Of a stretch of 64,000 bases of DNA, positions 10,906 through 22,766 are shown one piece after another. The notes below the pieces were generated by a model. The model saw only the letters and a program-made list of their open reading frames with translations. It was not told the DNA's origin and searched no databases. Source of the DNA: Lindgomyces ingoldianus (Eukaryota; Ascomycota; Dothideomycetes; Pleosporales; Lindgomycetaceae); contig NW_022985164.1 of assembly GCF_010093535.1 (NCBI RefSeq), positions 338,142-402,141 of the forward strand, in the 5' to 3' direction. A program made the position numbers and the translations under genes. Within the stretch, counting starts at the first letter, position 1. The number at the start of each line of letters is the position of its first letter.

Positions 10906-12942
10906 CTAAAAACTCCCCTCCCAAATCTTATCATCTGGTCCTTCTCCCTTTTCAATCCCCTCCGCTTTACACAAATCCTTCATCTCCTTAGGCAGCGTCC
11001 ACATCGCCACCCGATCTGCCCTCGTCAAAAACTGCATCATCAGCCCCGCCTCCGCATGCCAACTGATATGGCAATGAAACGCCCAAATCCCCGGATTATC
11101 TGCCACAAACCTGACCAACACCCACCCAAATGCCTCTGCACTAACCGTATCTCTCCTCAGCGGATTCGTCAGATCCAAGTTCTTATACAAATCTGTAGGA
11201 GGATATCCGTGCCCGGACGCAAGCACCCAGAATTTGTAGCCGTGGAGATGGAAGGGGTGGTTTCCGTCGTCGAAGTTTTGGATCAGGATGTCGATGGTTC
11301 GGATGTGCGTTGTTTGGTACACGAGCTCGTGAGAGGGGTTGAAGATGGCGGAGTTGGTGCCGTATTGGATTGGGTAGAGCGAGCCCATGTAGCGGTCGTT
11401 TTTGTTGGTGTAGCCGTCCACCAGGCGGTTTAGGCTCGGGGAGGATATCTGGGGCCGGTAGGAAGAGCCATTGAGGAAGCCTCGGCTTAGACGCCAGGAG
11501 CCGATTTGGAAGGACGAGCGGAGGTAGACTTGGTCGTCTGGGGTTTCGGGGGCGCGGATCGCGTGGACCGGGGATATGGCGCTGGTGTTGAGATCCCGGC
11601 ATTCGAGTTCGATGACTTCAGGCCAGTCTTTGCTGGAGGGGTTTGTTTGGTCGCCTGGAGCCCAGTATTTAACAATCCCTCGAACTTCCTCGCTCAGCTC
11701 GGGATTCTCTTCGCCAAAACAGTGTGTTACCATTCTCGCGCGCAGCCAGTAGAGTCCTTTGTTTGGATTCGGTGGAGTTAGAACGATGCTGTATCGTTGG
11801 GCAGGATTGATAGTGAGCCGGTGGATGGATTGCGGATGCACGTCTGTGCCGTCGACTTCTGTGACGGAGAACTCGTGCTCGTCGATTTGGATCTGAAATT
11901 CGGCGAACGCGCCCACGTTGATGATGCGTAGGCGGGTGTTTGTGTCGGATGCGAGGGAGAAGAGTGCGGTTGTGAGGTTGGTGGACGAGCAGTTGCGGCC
12001 AGGTAGTGTGGAACAGTCACGGATGTTGCGGCCGTTTATGATGGCGGATGGAGGGACAGGCTCTGTATTCTCACGGTCTGGGGATAGATAATGGACTAAG
12101 AGTTCAGAGGAGAGGTTGTAGTAGTGATCTGATACTAGAACAACGCGGTCCTGGTTGTATGGAAATTTTTGCAATTCTGTTTTTTCTGCCCTTGAGTGGA
12201 TTACAAACGGCCCGACAAGCCCATCAGACGCTTGAGCACTCATGTGTGAATGGTACCAGTATGTTCCACTCTGGCCAGAAACATTGAACCTGTAGGTAAA
12301 ATCGTGACCAGGGGCAATTGGACATTGGGTTACTCCGACTGTTCCATCCATCCAGTTCGTGCCGTTTTGGTACAGCCCGTGCCAATGCATGGATGTTGCG
12401 TTTGAGGCTTTGTTGTGCACATGTACAACGATTTCATCGCCTTCGTTGCTCTCAATGAGCGGGCCTGGGAACATCCCGTTGACGAGGATCATGGGTCGAT
12501 AGACGCCATCGGGGTTGAGCACGTGCTCAGAGATAGTCCAGTGAAATTCTCTAGTTGTAGGTTCGGCGTTGAAGTCCCATTCTGGGTCAAGGATGTAGTC
12601 ATCTTCAGGTCGCAGTTGAGCCGTTTTAGGGGTGTCGGGAATGTATTTGTGAGGGACGATGAAAGAATGGATAATGAATCCTAGCGTCCATGCTACGAGT
12701 AAGAAAATTACGACAGTTCGCAGCCAGGAAGACCTTCGCCGGGAAGACGGGGAATGCTGGAGTGTTTTGGCCTCATGTTCCCAATCTAGCTCTTGTACAT
12801 CTGAGAACCGACTTGATGCTGATTCTGAATCGCGGTCTTGGTCTTCTTCATCGAGAAGACGGAAACGTTCATCATTGCCGTCTTGTAGGCTGCTGAGGCT
12901 ATCTGGTCCCCCGCCCGACCGGTATTCGGTTTGGCGATCCAT
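10906..12942 (-). CDS. Membrane-anchored multicopper oxidase (laccase/ferroxidase-like)
   Basis: A single uninterrupted exon encodes 678 residues. All four copper-binding segments of the multicopper oxidase family are present: HWHG (186-189), YWYHSHM, HPFHLHG (from 562) and HCHISWH (HCH at 623-625). An acidic cytosolic stretch of about 70 residues is followed by a basic cluster and one hydrophobic segment (about 74-95), then the oxidase domains. This predicts a type II membrane protein with the catalytic part outside the cytosol. Fet3 ferroxidases are anchored at the other end, by a C-terminal helix. Typical secreted laccases have a cleaved signal peptide. The substrate (phenolics or Fe2+) cannot be told from sequence. 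Several N-glycosylation sites are visible. Lack of introns is unusual among its neighbours. Confidence 0.92.
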   Translation of the reverse strand: MDRQTEYRSGGGPDSLSSLQDGNDERFRLLDEEDQDRDSESASSRFSDVQELDWEHEAKTLQHSPSSRRRSSWLRTVVIFLLVAWTLGFIIHSFIVPHKYIPDTPKTAQLRPEDDYILDPEWDFNAEPTTREFHWTISEHVLNPDGVYRPMILVNGMFPGPLIESNEGDEIVVHVHNKASNATSMHWHGLYQNGTNWMDGTVGVTQCPIAPGHDFTYRFNVSGQSGTYWYHSHMSAQASDGLVGPFVIHSRAEKTELQKFPYNQDRVVLVSDHYYNLSSELLVHYLSPDRENTEPVPPSAIINGRNIRDCSTLPGRNCSSTNLTTALFSLASDTNTRLRIINVGAFAEFQIQIDEHEFSVTEVDGTDVHPQSIHRLTINPAQRYSIVLTPPNPNKGLYWLRARMVTHCFGEENPELSEEVRGIVKYWAPGDQTNPSSKDWPEVIELECRDLNTSAISPVHAIRAPETPDDQVYLRSSFQIGSWRLSRGFLNGSSYRPQISSPSLNRLVDGYTNKNDRYMGSLYPIQYGTNSAIFNPSHELVYQTTHIRTIDILIQNFDDGNHPFHLHGYKFWVLASGHGYPPTDLYKNLDLTNPLRRDTVSAEAFGWVLVRFVADNPGIWAFHCHISWHAEAGLMMQFLTRADRVAMWTLPKEMKDLCKAEGIEKGEGPDDKIWEGSF

Positions 12943-13545
12943 GGTTCTTTCGCCCTGTCACTCACTCATCCAACAATTGGCGTGCTTCAAAAGCGGTAGC
13001 TATGACATTTGACAGCTGCGACCAAGATCCTTCATCAGGTACGTAAACGGAACCGGTCATGTCAATTCAAAAACGAACAGCTCCACCGTGGCCACAGGTC
13101 GTAGTGGGAATAAGAGCACGTGTGCTACAGTGTGGAATAAAGTGCGCAATCAATGTTCATGCGTTTCGCCGCAATTAACCTAGCGGGGAAACTAGCCAAG
13201 CCAATTATTGCCCGGCACGCCTTCACATGGGACGCTAAAAAGCTTCACCGGATTTGCACCTTCCAAAAAGGCTTGACTGTCCGCAGCTCCATCACAGTGG
13301 CGCGAAGCTGCGCACTGGCGGAGATTGTCCCATTCACCCACACTGCAAAAGCAATCAGTGTGATAGGACCACTTTGTATCCAGCAGCCAAAGCTGCCAGG
13401 GTCCAAGCAGGACAGCAAGAAGGCTTGATTGCAACAGCGAATCACCAATGCGACTAATTAATATGGTTTCATTGGCTGTGCTTTGCATTTGCCCGGTCTC
13501 TCTATCTGTCTCTACCTCAACTTTACTGTCGCTCTTTCAGTCAAG
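12943..13545. other. Divergent promoter region
   Basis: About 600 bp between the multicopper oxidase (minus) and the phosphoesterase (plus). No gene is supported; it should hold both promoters. No TATA box was clear. Confidence 0.4.
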
Positions 13546-15083
13546 ATGCTTTCGGTTTTGGTCCTCGCACTTTCTGTGCTTGTGGGCACTGGGGCAGCGA
13601 CGAAGAGCGGCGTGAAGGGCAAGGCGTTTGATCGCTTGGTGATCATCTGGCTTGAGAATACCGACTATGACCTTGCAGTTGGAGATCGTGAGTAGCACCT
13701 TAGTGAGAGGACATGGACGTTGGGTTGATCGTCTGGGACAGCGAACCTAGCATGGCTGGCGAAGAAAGGAATTACGCTGTCGAACCACTTCGCGGTAACG
13801 CATCCTTCAATGTATGAAGGCACCCCACAAACCTAAAGTTCTGTCCTACACTTACTGCAAGCATCTGTGAGACTACGTAGGTAGTTTCTTAGATAGCCGC
13901 AGTACGCATTAAGACAGAACAAAGGGTACCAGATCCCCATCTTGAAAGACTGCACTGACTTGTACCTCCACCTTTGCAGGCCAAACTATGCGGCAGCCAT
14001 TTCCGGAGATTATTATGGAATCAAGTGAGTCCAAATTCACTGTATACAGAGAGATGGTTTTACCGTAAATGAGGTTAGCGACAGAGCATCTCCAAGGAGT
14101 ACAATTGCGCAGCCATATCATTGCATTGCAAAGTTACTGACCAAGGATGCCGCAGCCATGATGCCATGACCTCAATCCCTTCCAATGTCTCCACCCTCGT
14201 AGACTTGCTCGAGGATAGAGGCATCAGTTGGGGCGAGTATCAAGAGGATATGCCGTATACAGGATTCGAGGGGTTCGAGTATAGGAATCAGCAGACCGGC
14301 GCAAATGACTATGTTCGCAAACACAATCCGGCTGTCTTGTACGACTCCACAGCAGACAAGAGTGAACGGTTAGCGAAGATCAAAAACTTGACACTGTTCG
14401 AGGCCGACCTGAAGGCGAACGCGCTACCTCAGTGGATGTTCATCACCCCGAACATGACAAGTGATGGTATGTTATAGGCCTGAAAATATTATTAACTTCC
14501 CTGACAAATGTTGAAAGGGCATGATACGACCGTCACTGTCGCTGGGATATGGACACGTACCTTCCTCGAACCACTCCTGAATAACAAAAACTTCATGAAC
14601 AACACTCTTGTTCTAGTCACCTTCGATGAGAATCATACCTACACGAAGCAGAATCGAATTGTTGGCATCCTCCTTGGAGACGCCGTTCCTTCCAGTCTGA
14701 TAGGCACCACCGATGACAACTACTACAACCACTATTCCGAGATAGCTACCGCACAAGCAAACTGGGGCTTGCATACTCTCGGACGATGGGATGTAGGCGC
14801 CAACGTATTCAAGTTCGTGGCCGAGAAGACCGGGGAGACCGTGAGGAAATGGTCCGGGAAGATTCCACTGAACCAGATGTACTTCAATGTCAGTTATGCA
14901 GGAAAGCTGAACAACAAAAACACCTCCGTTCCATGGCCGGTGCCAAACACGAAGGCAGAATATTCGGGAAGGAGGGTGTTGCCGGCTGTAATCCAAACCT
15001 GGGGAAGCCTTGCGGACAAGGCTGCATATACGACGGGGCTGGAGACTCCGGATGGACTTCATCCAGAGGCGGAATTCAAGTGA
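13546..15083 (+). CDS. Secreted phosphoesterase (acid phosphatase-like, PF04185 type)
   Basis: Five exons (13546-13687, 13742-13811, 13980-14024, 14156-14466, 14518-15083) give 377 residues. A signal peptide (about 1-18) is followed by the family motifs: DRLVIIWLENTDYD (metal-binding ENT), the spliced THPSMPNYAAAISGDYY, then INHDAMTSIP and TLVDLLEDRGISW. LVTFDENHTY forms the second metal site, with GDAVP and YNHYSEIATAQ downstream. The order matches the fungal extracellular phosphatase and phospholipase C-like family. Release of phosphate from organic esters outside the cell is likely; the exact substrate is open. Splice sites were chosen because each join restores a conserved motif. Introns 2 (168 bp) and 3 (131 bp) are long for this window, so one small exon boundary could differ. 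Confidence 0.88.
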
Positions 15084-18014
15084 ACCTATTTTCGATGTAA
15101 ATATATCAGATGACCAGCGAAAGCATAGCGCACATGCTGGGGATAATATGCTGAATTTCAGTGTTCTGCTCACTGGATACAGATGATTAGGCTAGGAAAC
15201 AAAGTTTAATGCCGAACAGGTGAGAGTCCGTTTTTGGAGGCTCTATCCAGCGAATATCTCAAATTTGGACAACTTTTTTACAAGCCTGACCTTGTCAAGA
15301 CAGGTTGTCCTTGATACTTGGACTGTCACCCGGGCGGCTGGTACGTGCATTTTGGCAAGTCCACCAGTAGTAGTACCCGATATCCAAAATCGCGTATTGA
15401 TAAATTCCAAGGTGTTGGACAAGGGCAATTTAGAAAACATATTGAAAAAAAATCCTCTCTTCACCCATCGAGGCAGCTTCATCCTGAAACCGAAAGGGCC
15501 TCGATACGTGATTGGAGGATATTGAGGGCTTCCCGATCTGAGCAACATCCTGTTCGCTGGGTAAATGTCGGGCTAGGGGAGACCTTGGAAGCGATCTGAA
15601 TTCGGGATTTTCTCGTGCAGACAGCGATGTTTGTGCTAGGATCAGTTGACGAAATGATAGACAGGATGGACTGCCTTTTGCAGAAACATGGCTGCTGGCG
15701 GGAGCAGATGCCAGCTGACCACTGTTGATCGACAGCCTTTTACGAAATACTTATCGGTGAAGAGAAGTCATTTTGGAAGTATTAACGACGGCATGAAGTC
15801 AGAAAAAAATGAAAGTGATTAGGCGTGAAAGACAATGAGAGTCGCCACAGCATGGGTTCAGCACACCTTGAACAGTGCTGGTCTCGAGTTGTGCACCATC
15901 CGTGGTCGCTTCGCTCATCGCTTGTTGCTCGATGTGGAAGGATCAGACATAAAAGTTGTGTTGTAATTGGTGGCAAGTGCTTTTGCTTACGTGTTACCTG
16001 TCTGGAGAGGCGACCGAGGAATGTCTGCGTTGTTGTGGGAGAGATAGCACCTGCCCTTCCGGTTGTAGGAGCGGCTATGAATAGTGTCGAAATGGAGAAT
16101 ATTAGACTAGGATCCGGCGTGGCTTGTGCGAAACGTACTGCTGTCATCTGTATTGCTTGGAGCGAGGATACTCGAGAACGATGAAAGGAAATGAGCTGCA
16201 GTTTGGATGTTAACTGCGTTTGTGTGCTTCCCTCCTTCTAGACATATCGGGCTGGGGGCTCGCGTAGCTCAGTCGCGCATCCCAAACGGCACCGCAAGCG
16301 GTCCGAACAAGGGTTCAAACGACAACGGTGGGCGGGTTTAGAGAATCGCGATCAGTGTGTGACGGCCAGTGATATGAAGAGGCGGCAATGATGCCTCGCT
16401 CGCCTCTCTTCTAGAAGGCTTCCTCGCCAGGATCACGCTTGTGGTCTGGCGAGTAACGATGTGGTGGCAAGAGAAAGCAAGCGGGGAAAAGCTTGGGCCT
16501 GTTGTGCCATCCTCCTCAAATGCGCTCCATGCGATCACAGCATCAGACGTGTGCGACGAGAATGTGACAATGCTAATCAAGCGACTGAGCTCACAACGGA
16601 AAGGATGCGAGCGAAGGATGCTATGCGACTTTGATATTACACTGATACCGCCTTGCTGTGTCGGGCAACGGAGGATGGCGGCCGCTGCAGGTGAGTAATA
16701 ATTACCTGCGTATTCTCAGTCCGCTTCCCGTCGAGCTCGTTTCAGAACCTTACCGGCTTGCTTCCCCTCAGCCCCCAGCTGCATGCCAAGTGAGCGGGCG
16801 GCGCATTTTGCAGGGCATCATGGTGCGCAGAGCAAGCGGAAATGCTGCTCGCTGGTCGCGCGAGGGCGGAGATGGGGTGCACTGACGACCGCCATGTCCA
16901 GCGCCGTGACAAGCTGCAGACGGAAGAGCACTGGACTTATGCGCGGTACACGGAAGAGCTGTTGTTGAGGTTGGAAAGGCGTCCAATAGCTATTTGCGAG
17001 GCGGCTTCTAGCGTTCTAGAAGGGCTCTTCGAAGTGGGGAGCGCAGAGGATGCCATCGAGTCCGTCCAATGGTAGCACAAGGCTGCTTAACCCTTTCTCT
17101 TGCACGCCCATCACCACTCACTCTCCCTCGCCACGGCTCGACACCGAATTAATCCCCGACGATATCCACCCACCCCAAAACTCAGCTTCCGCTCTGTCGC
17201 TGCTCTGCGCCTCGATGCTGCCCATCGCGGTGTCAATTCTGCGTGTGCGCTGTTTGCGACACTGACGCTTTTACCCTCGAACCCCTGCGTCGTTGTCGCC
17301 GCTGCCATCGCCCTATCCGCAGCCTCCCTTGCCGGCGTACCCTCGAGTCGACGGCCCACGGCGCATTTTTTGCCCATCGCGACTTCCAAGTTCTTTCGAG
17401 CAGCGCACCCCTCGAACGCTGTCTACCCGACCACGGCCAGACAAGAGCAGTCGGGCAGTCGCATCCCAGCAGTTGCCACCAGCAGTATCCGCGCCTGCCG
17501 TCCGACTGTGTCGCGATTTCTCCTTCCACGTCGCATTCTCCGCCCGCGCTTTCCTATCCTCCCATACCGTAAACAGGTCGTCTTCATCGCCGCGTCTTTG
17601 CTTCTCCCCCTCCCATTCTCGATCTCGACGTTGTTTAGGCCTGGCTGGGCATCGATACCAGGCCGTCGTTTCAGGTTAGATCTCAGATCAGCGGGCGCTC
17701 TCGTGCCCGCCTCACGATTCCCCCACACTGACCAGTGTTCTGTAGCTTCTGCAACATCGCGGCCTTTGCTTTTATCTACAGCTGGCTACTTCAATTGATA
17801 CCCACCCGTCGACGACAGCACGATTCCTCCGCGAACCCCCTCGAACATTCGCCAGCACGCTTCTCCCCCTTACCCCACTCACACGGCCCTCTACTGCTGA
17901 TATAAACGCCCCTACATTTGGCAGCAAGCCTTGCGCATCCTCCCGACAGCGCGGGAGGCTCCACGGAACGTCGGAGACCAGCCCCACCTGGTCGCCGCAG
18001 TCGCAGTGGAGACA
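15084..18014. other. Long gene-poor region and ATG-free leader
   Basis: Nearly 3 kb with no supported gene. A stretch near 16261-16330 resembles tRNA promoter boxes but does not fold as a tRNA. From about 16.65 kb it becomes GC-rich. From 17218 to 18014 the plus strand is CT-rich and holds no ATG, while CAT occurs 14 times. That looks like a long 5' leader of the downstream phosphodiesterase. The long open frame at 17100-17798 has no ATG start and is not a gene. Confidence 0.5.
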
Positions 18015-21000
18015 ATGGAACATGGCGCGTGCAATGTGATATACATTGACCGTCGGGCGAACGACGAACATGTGCGGAGAGAGTCGTTGTCAAATTCCAT
18101 TGCCGCAAGAACCAGCACGGGGAGCTTTCTCCCCAACTACTTTGGCCTGGGTAAATCACCCCCCCACGAAGTCCACTCGAATGTGGAAACTCTCCTCTCT
18201 ACTTTTAACGAAGGTACGTTATGCTCTATATCCCGCGCTTCAGCCAGTGCCTCACACGCTTGAACAGTTCATATCTGTGCATCTGGCGCTTCGTGTCTTT
18301 CCAAGCTCTCGCAGCTCCTCGAATCTTCGCCCGGCAGTGTGCCTACGATTGTACTAATCGACATTCCGTACGACGAGGAGCAGAGGTTAAAAAGACTCTC
18401 TCGCGAACCGCGCACCCCATCTCCGACTTCCACCCGAATAGCTAGGACAGACACTATCGAGCCAGATGATATTTATGGGATGCATCTGTTACTGCATGTA
18501 TCGTCTGAGATCCAATCGAAGAACTTCTCCAAACTTGTGGTTCCGGTTGTTGTTCTAAGCGGGCTTGACCGCGAATGGGCGTCGAACGCTCTTCCATCTC
18601 CCAGTCTCCATGGATCGCAGGTTCTTACAGATACCGTCCGCCTGGTTCGTTACTTGGATGCAGGAGCCGTGGATGTGTTGTCCAGCCCCCTTTCGATAGA
18701 CAATGTCAGTGGGTTGGCAGTCCATGCGTACAGAGTTCATAAGGAGGTGTCTCGCGAAGACACGGGTTTTCTCACCGTCAAGAGGAATAGGAAGTTGTCA
18801 TGGGTAGGCGTAAACGATGCAAAACCGTATGGCTATCTCCGGGAGGCCATGGTGTCCAACTTAATGAGCGGCATCTGCAACCCGGAGACCTTTGGAGAGT
18901 CACTAGATTCAACGTATGTTCACCAAATTTTGCGAGACACAGCTGCTTACATGCACAGGGACCTATATATTTCCCAAGATCGACGTGATGTTATCGCTGC
19001 TGCGATCGGTTCTTGGAATTTTTCTGCGCATGACTTTACAGACGACGAGCTCTTATACGGTTCTCTATTGATGTTGAAGCATGCTCTTCAGATGCCCGAG
19101 TTGGAGCACTGGGGAATGCCTGAAGGTATGAAACATGGATGTTAGCAAGTATCTTCAAGTTAGCTGACATGATTGGCAGATGAACTAATCGTCTTCCTCC
19201 TCGCCAGTCGTATCGCCTATAACGAATTCGTGCTCTACCACAACTTTCGCCATGTCACCGACGTCCTCCAGGCGCTATTCTATTTCCTTGTTCAGATCGG
19301 TACTCTTCCTCCATATCCACTAGGTAGCGTGCACCCACCTGTAACCGAGAAGCCTCCTATAGCGCAGCTTCTAAAGCCATTCGACGCACTAACCCTTCTA
19401 ATCTCGGCCATTGGTCACGATGTTGGACATCCTGGTGTCAACAATGCCTTTCTGGTTGCTCTCAATGCTCCCCTTGCTCAGCTTTATAACGATCGCTCCG
19501 TCCTTGAGTCTTTCCACTGCGCTGCATACTCTCAGATTCTCCGACGTTACTGGCCAAAGGCTTTCTCAGATGCTGCAATGAGAAAGCTAATGATCAACAG
19601 CATTTTAGCAACGGATATGGGGCTGCATTTCAAGTATATGAGCGAATTGGGCAACGTGCAAGAAAAACTGGCTCACGACCAGAATGGTATTGATGGATGG
19701 AGTGGTAAAGTCCGTGATGAGTACAAGGATCTCACCTGCGGGCTTCTGATCAAGTGCGCCGATATCAGCAATGTTGTAAGTTACCAAAGCGCTTCGTATC
19801 TAAGAATACCTTCTGACTGCCATCATTCAGGCTCGAAAATTCAACACTGCCGCACGTTGGGCGAACATTTTGACAGACGAGTTCAGCAACCAAGGTATCA
19901 TGGAACAGGAACTCCAGATACCGACGTGTCTTTTCGGTGGCCCGCCGACCCGTAATGACATCATCAAGCTCGGGGAGTCACAGATTGGCTTTATGAACAT
20001 ATTTGCGAGGCCACTCTTTGAGGCCGTTGCAGACATCCTCCCTGCAATGCGATTCAGCGTTGATGAGATACTCATCAACAATGCAACCTGGGAAAAGAAG
20101 ATCAGGGAAGAGCGGGAGAATAGAAAGAACCCGAACCTCGCACTTGGCCTACTGACTCCTGGATATGCAGCCGACTCCACTCCAAGCCCATTGTCCGGAA
20201 GCCCATCGAAACCGCACCCTGATATCTCGCAGTTGGAGCCCGAACGATCAATACAGAGTCCGTCAAAGACCACCAATCCGGACAGCTTGGGACGACGAGG
20301 CTCAAGTGGCTCTTTCCCGGCAATAGTATCAAGCTCTCGAAGATCATCACTTGGAGTAGACAAAGGTTCACGACGTTCTTCCGGTACTGGACTTCCCGGA
20401 ACTCGTTCTCTCACCTCCCAAGAGAACCAAAGTCAGTCAAGGCGCGGCAGTGGAGACGCTAGTCTAACCGCCATTCTAGTGACACAGACACCTAACGCGC
20501 CTGAGAGGCCAGGAAAAGAAGCTAATCTTGGTTCCGGACCGCGTTCCAGCTCTCCATCACATCGGAAAGACACCTTGACCAAATCATCACCGAAGATGTT
20601 TACCAAAGCCCCTGTTGAAGGGGAAAAGGAGGGGGCTCGGCCACTCACGGCACCTTCCTCAGCCAGGCGTAGCCAGGGTAAGAGCCCGATTGCATACAAC
20701 CCTTCGTTCTACCGTTCGTTACGACCTGAAGGAGTTGGTCCTGACTTTGATTCCGCAGCCAATCTCTTTCCTATGCCTCATCCGCCTTCACAAAGCCATT
20801 CTGAGGTGGACCTCTCGCATGCGCCAAATGGCAACTTGGACGGCTCAAAATTACATCAGTGGGAATCAGCCAAACTCAGCGGTGACAGCAATGTATCTCA
20901 ATCCAATGCATCACGCGAGACCAGTCGCAGAAGTGAGTGGTGGCGTCAGATGAGCTCGCGACGACGCACGAAAGACTTCAGAAATGGAGAGACTAACATC

Positions 21001-21243
21001 CATGGTCAGCAGAAGGAAATGAACCTGGACCAGACTATCTCGAACACCACTTCCAATGCAACCTCACCAACATCTCTAAGTCCGGGGAAGAGTAGCCGGA
21101 CCGGGAAGCTCAAAAACTTCTTCAAACGAAAGCCCCGGAATAGTGATGAGCAAGAGAAGCAACTTTCGAGCTTTGGCAGCTCTTCCCAACTTAGGACTCC
21201 TCCCACAAGTGATCCAGGTATCTCAGTCAATAGCGACGACTGA
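18015..21243 (+). CDS. 3',5'-cyclic nucleotide phosphodiesterase (fungal cAMP PDE)
   Basis: The enzyme hydrolyses cAMP and so damps the PKA pathway. Four exons (18015-18213, 18268-19125, 19180-19775, 19831-21243; introns 54, 54 and 55 bp) give 1021 residues. The N-terminus (MEHGACNVIYID) opens a receiver-like region seen in filamentous fungal PDEs: TIVLIDIPYDEEQRLKRLSR, then VVPVVVLSGLDR and YLDAGAVDVL. The catalytic HD domain shows YHNFRH (His373/His377), AIGHDVGHPG (His432, Asp433, His436) and KCADISNV (Asp547). All splice joins fall in conserved segments. The last 430 residues are Ser/Pro/Arg-rich and low-complexity, with many RRSS sites that could be kinase targets. A basic tail (KLKNFFKRKPR) lies near the end. 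The leader is unusually long and free of ATG. Confidence 0.92.
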
Positions 21244-22766
21244 GCGACGCCGGTCTTGTTGCTTATATTCTTTCTTCCTCATGAGCTGTTGGACTCTGCA
21301 CCTGGACACTTTTCCTATGTTTGGACGCAGTCACGCGAAAAGTAATTTTTTTCATGTTCACAACGATCACTGCCGACCCAATGCAAGGTCTCACATTTGT
21401 ACGGAAAACATTTCCTTGGCCTCATTACCTCTCTTGACGCATGACGTAACGGATGCAACGAAAAGGTCTAATCACTGTAATTTTGCTTCATGGGGTCCGT
21501 TGGAATTGCCTTTTCAGCCTTTGGGCGTTTACCGGTGGATGTATTTGCAGCATTCGCCTCTCTCTTCGATATCTACTTGCATTTCCAGTTCGGGCACTAC
21601 TCGCTCTCGGGATAGCTCATCGCAGGGCTCCTTCCGCGAAGAAGTCGGTATTCATCTGGGACTTTTTATATATGTCGCGGGCGAAGAAAGATGTTGGACT
21701 TGGAACGGAATGTTGACGCATTTTACCGCGTGTGTAATGCATTTTCCGGTGGTTCATTAGGCAGTTTGGCGTGGAAGCAGTGAAAGGGTAGGCGCGTGAG
21801 TTGTGTGGCATTTTCCTCTCTTTCTGTTTGATTCCAAAAAGCGCAAGATGTGCAGTGTACGTTTCTTTGTCTCGCCCTCCGCTGCTACCGGGATGGCGGT
21901 GAGGCAGTGGCGGCTATTGGGTTGGGTTGGGACGGGAAGCTCGATGGACAGAAGAATATCTTTCATCTTTTGTGATGGGATGGCGCGGCGGCACTGCTAT
22001 TCAACGAGTGCATACCGCAATACGAATTAAGGCATGAACATATCTCCTGACACAACCCTCTCGTACTCAATCTCCTGTAAAGTTCTGTACCATATATCCG
22101 AGTGGTGTTGGTAGAGGTACTCGTTTATGATTGGGTTTATATTCTGATGTGCATCGCACGTCCTCGTGTCAACCTAGGATTTCCAGTGCCAGCATCGAGT
22201 ATTGATATCCTCTAGGATCAGTATGCGTTCCTCTCATCTTGTTGCAGTTTTGTTTTCCGAATGCGGAAGACCTGCGAGGAGGTTATGCTTATGTTGCTGT
22301 ACGCCTGTTCTGTTTTTACCTATGGGAATTGTGAGCGCAGAGTGAGTCTCTGAAAGATCCGTAATCATTTTCCTGCATACACTTACGCAGCTAGCTTAGC
22401 GCTTAGCCAGAATGCTCCGACGAATTTGAAAGGGAAGTACTCGATCTATGGTAGTGCAGAGGATGTGCGCAGGTGTGCAGTACTCTTGAGTAACCGCAGT
22501 CATAGACTACAAGAAGGGTAGCTAAGAACTCCTAAGCGACGGAGTGTGCGCCGTGCTCTATGTGGATGTCTCAGTCAGAAGCAAGAAAAGGGGGTTAAAC
22601 ACAACCACACAGAGAAGCAATGTAAGTGTAGTGACTAAACCTCTGCTTGCAAGAGAACCTGAACTAGTCATCTGAATACCCCGACACACACCCCCTCAAA
22701 CAAGTAAATACCATCCCATCCAATACATTAAACTTACTTTCCCCTCACTAGACAGCCCTTTCCCTC
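21244..22766. other. Intergenic region between PDE and propeller gene ends
   Basis: About 1.5 kb between convergent genes. No gene, repeat or RNA is supported. Short frames at 21.4-21.8 kb overlap on both strands and show no domain. Confidence 0.4.

Noticed and set aside
15220..15525. Paired sense and antisense frames of 101 codons
   Set aside because: Mirror frames of the same stretch, without domain or codon bias.
16255..16335. tRNA-like stretch (TAGCTCAGTCG and GGTTCAAAC boxes)
   Set aside because: The acceptor ends do not pair, the T-arm does not form a stem, and the D-arm lacks its complement. At best a decayed or chance match.
17100..17798. 232-codon open frame upstream of the PDE
   Set aside because: It has no ATG, several long frames overlap it on both strands, and composition bias explains its openness.
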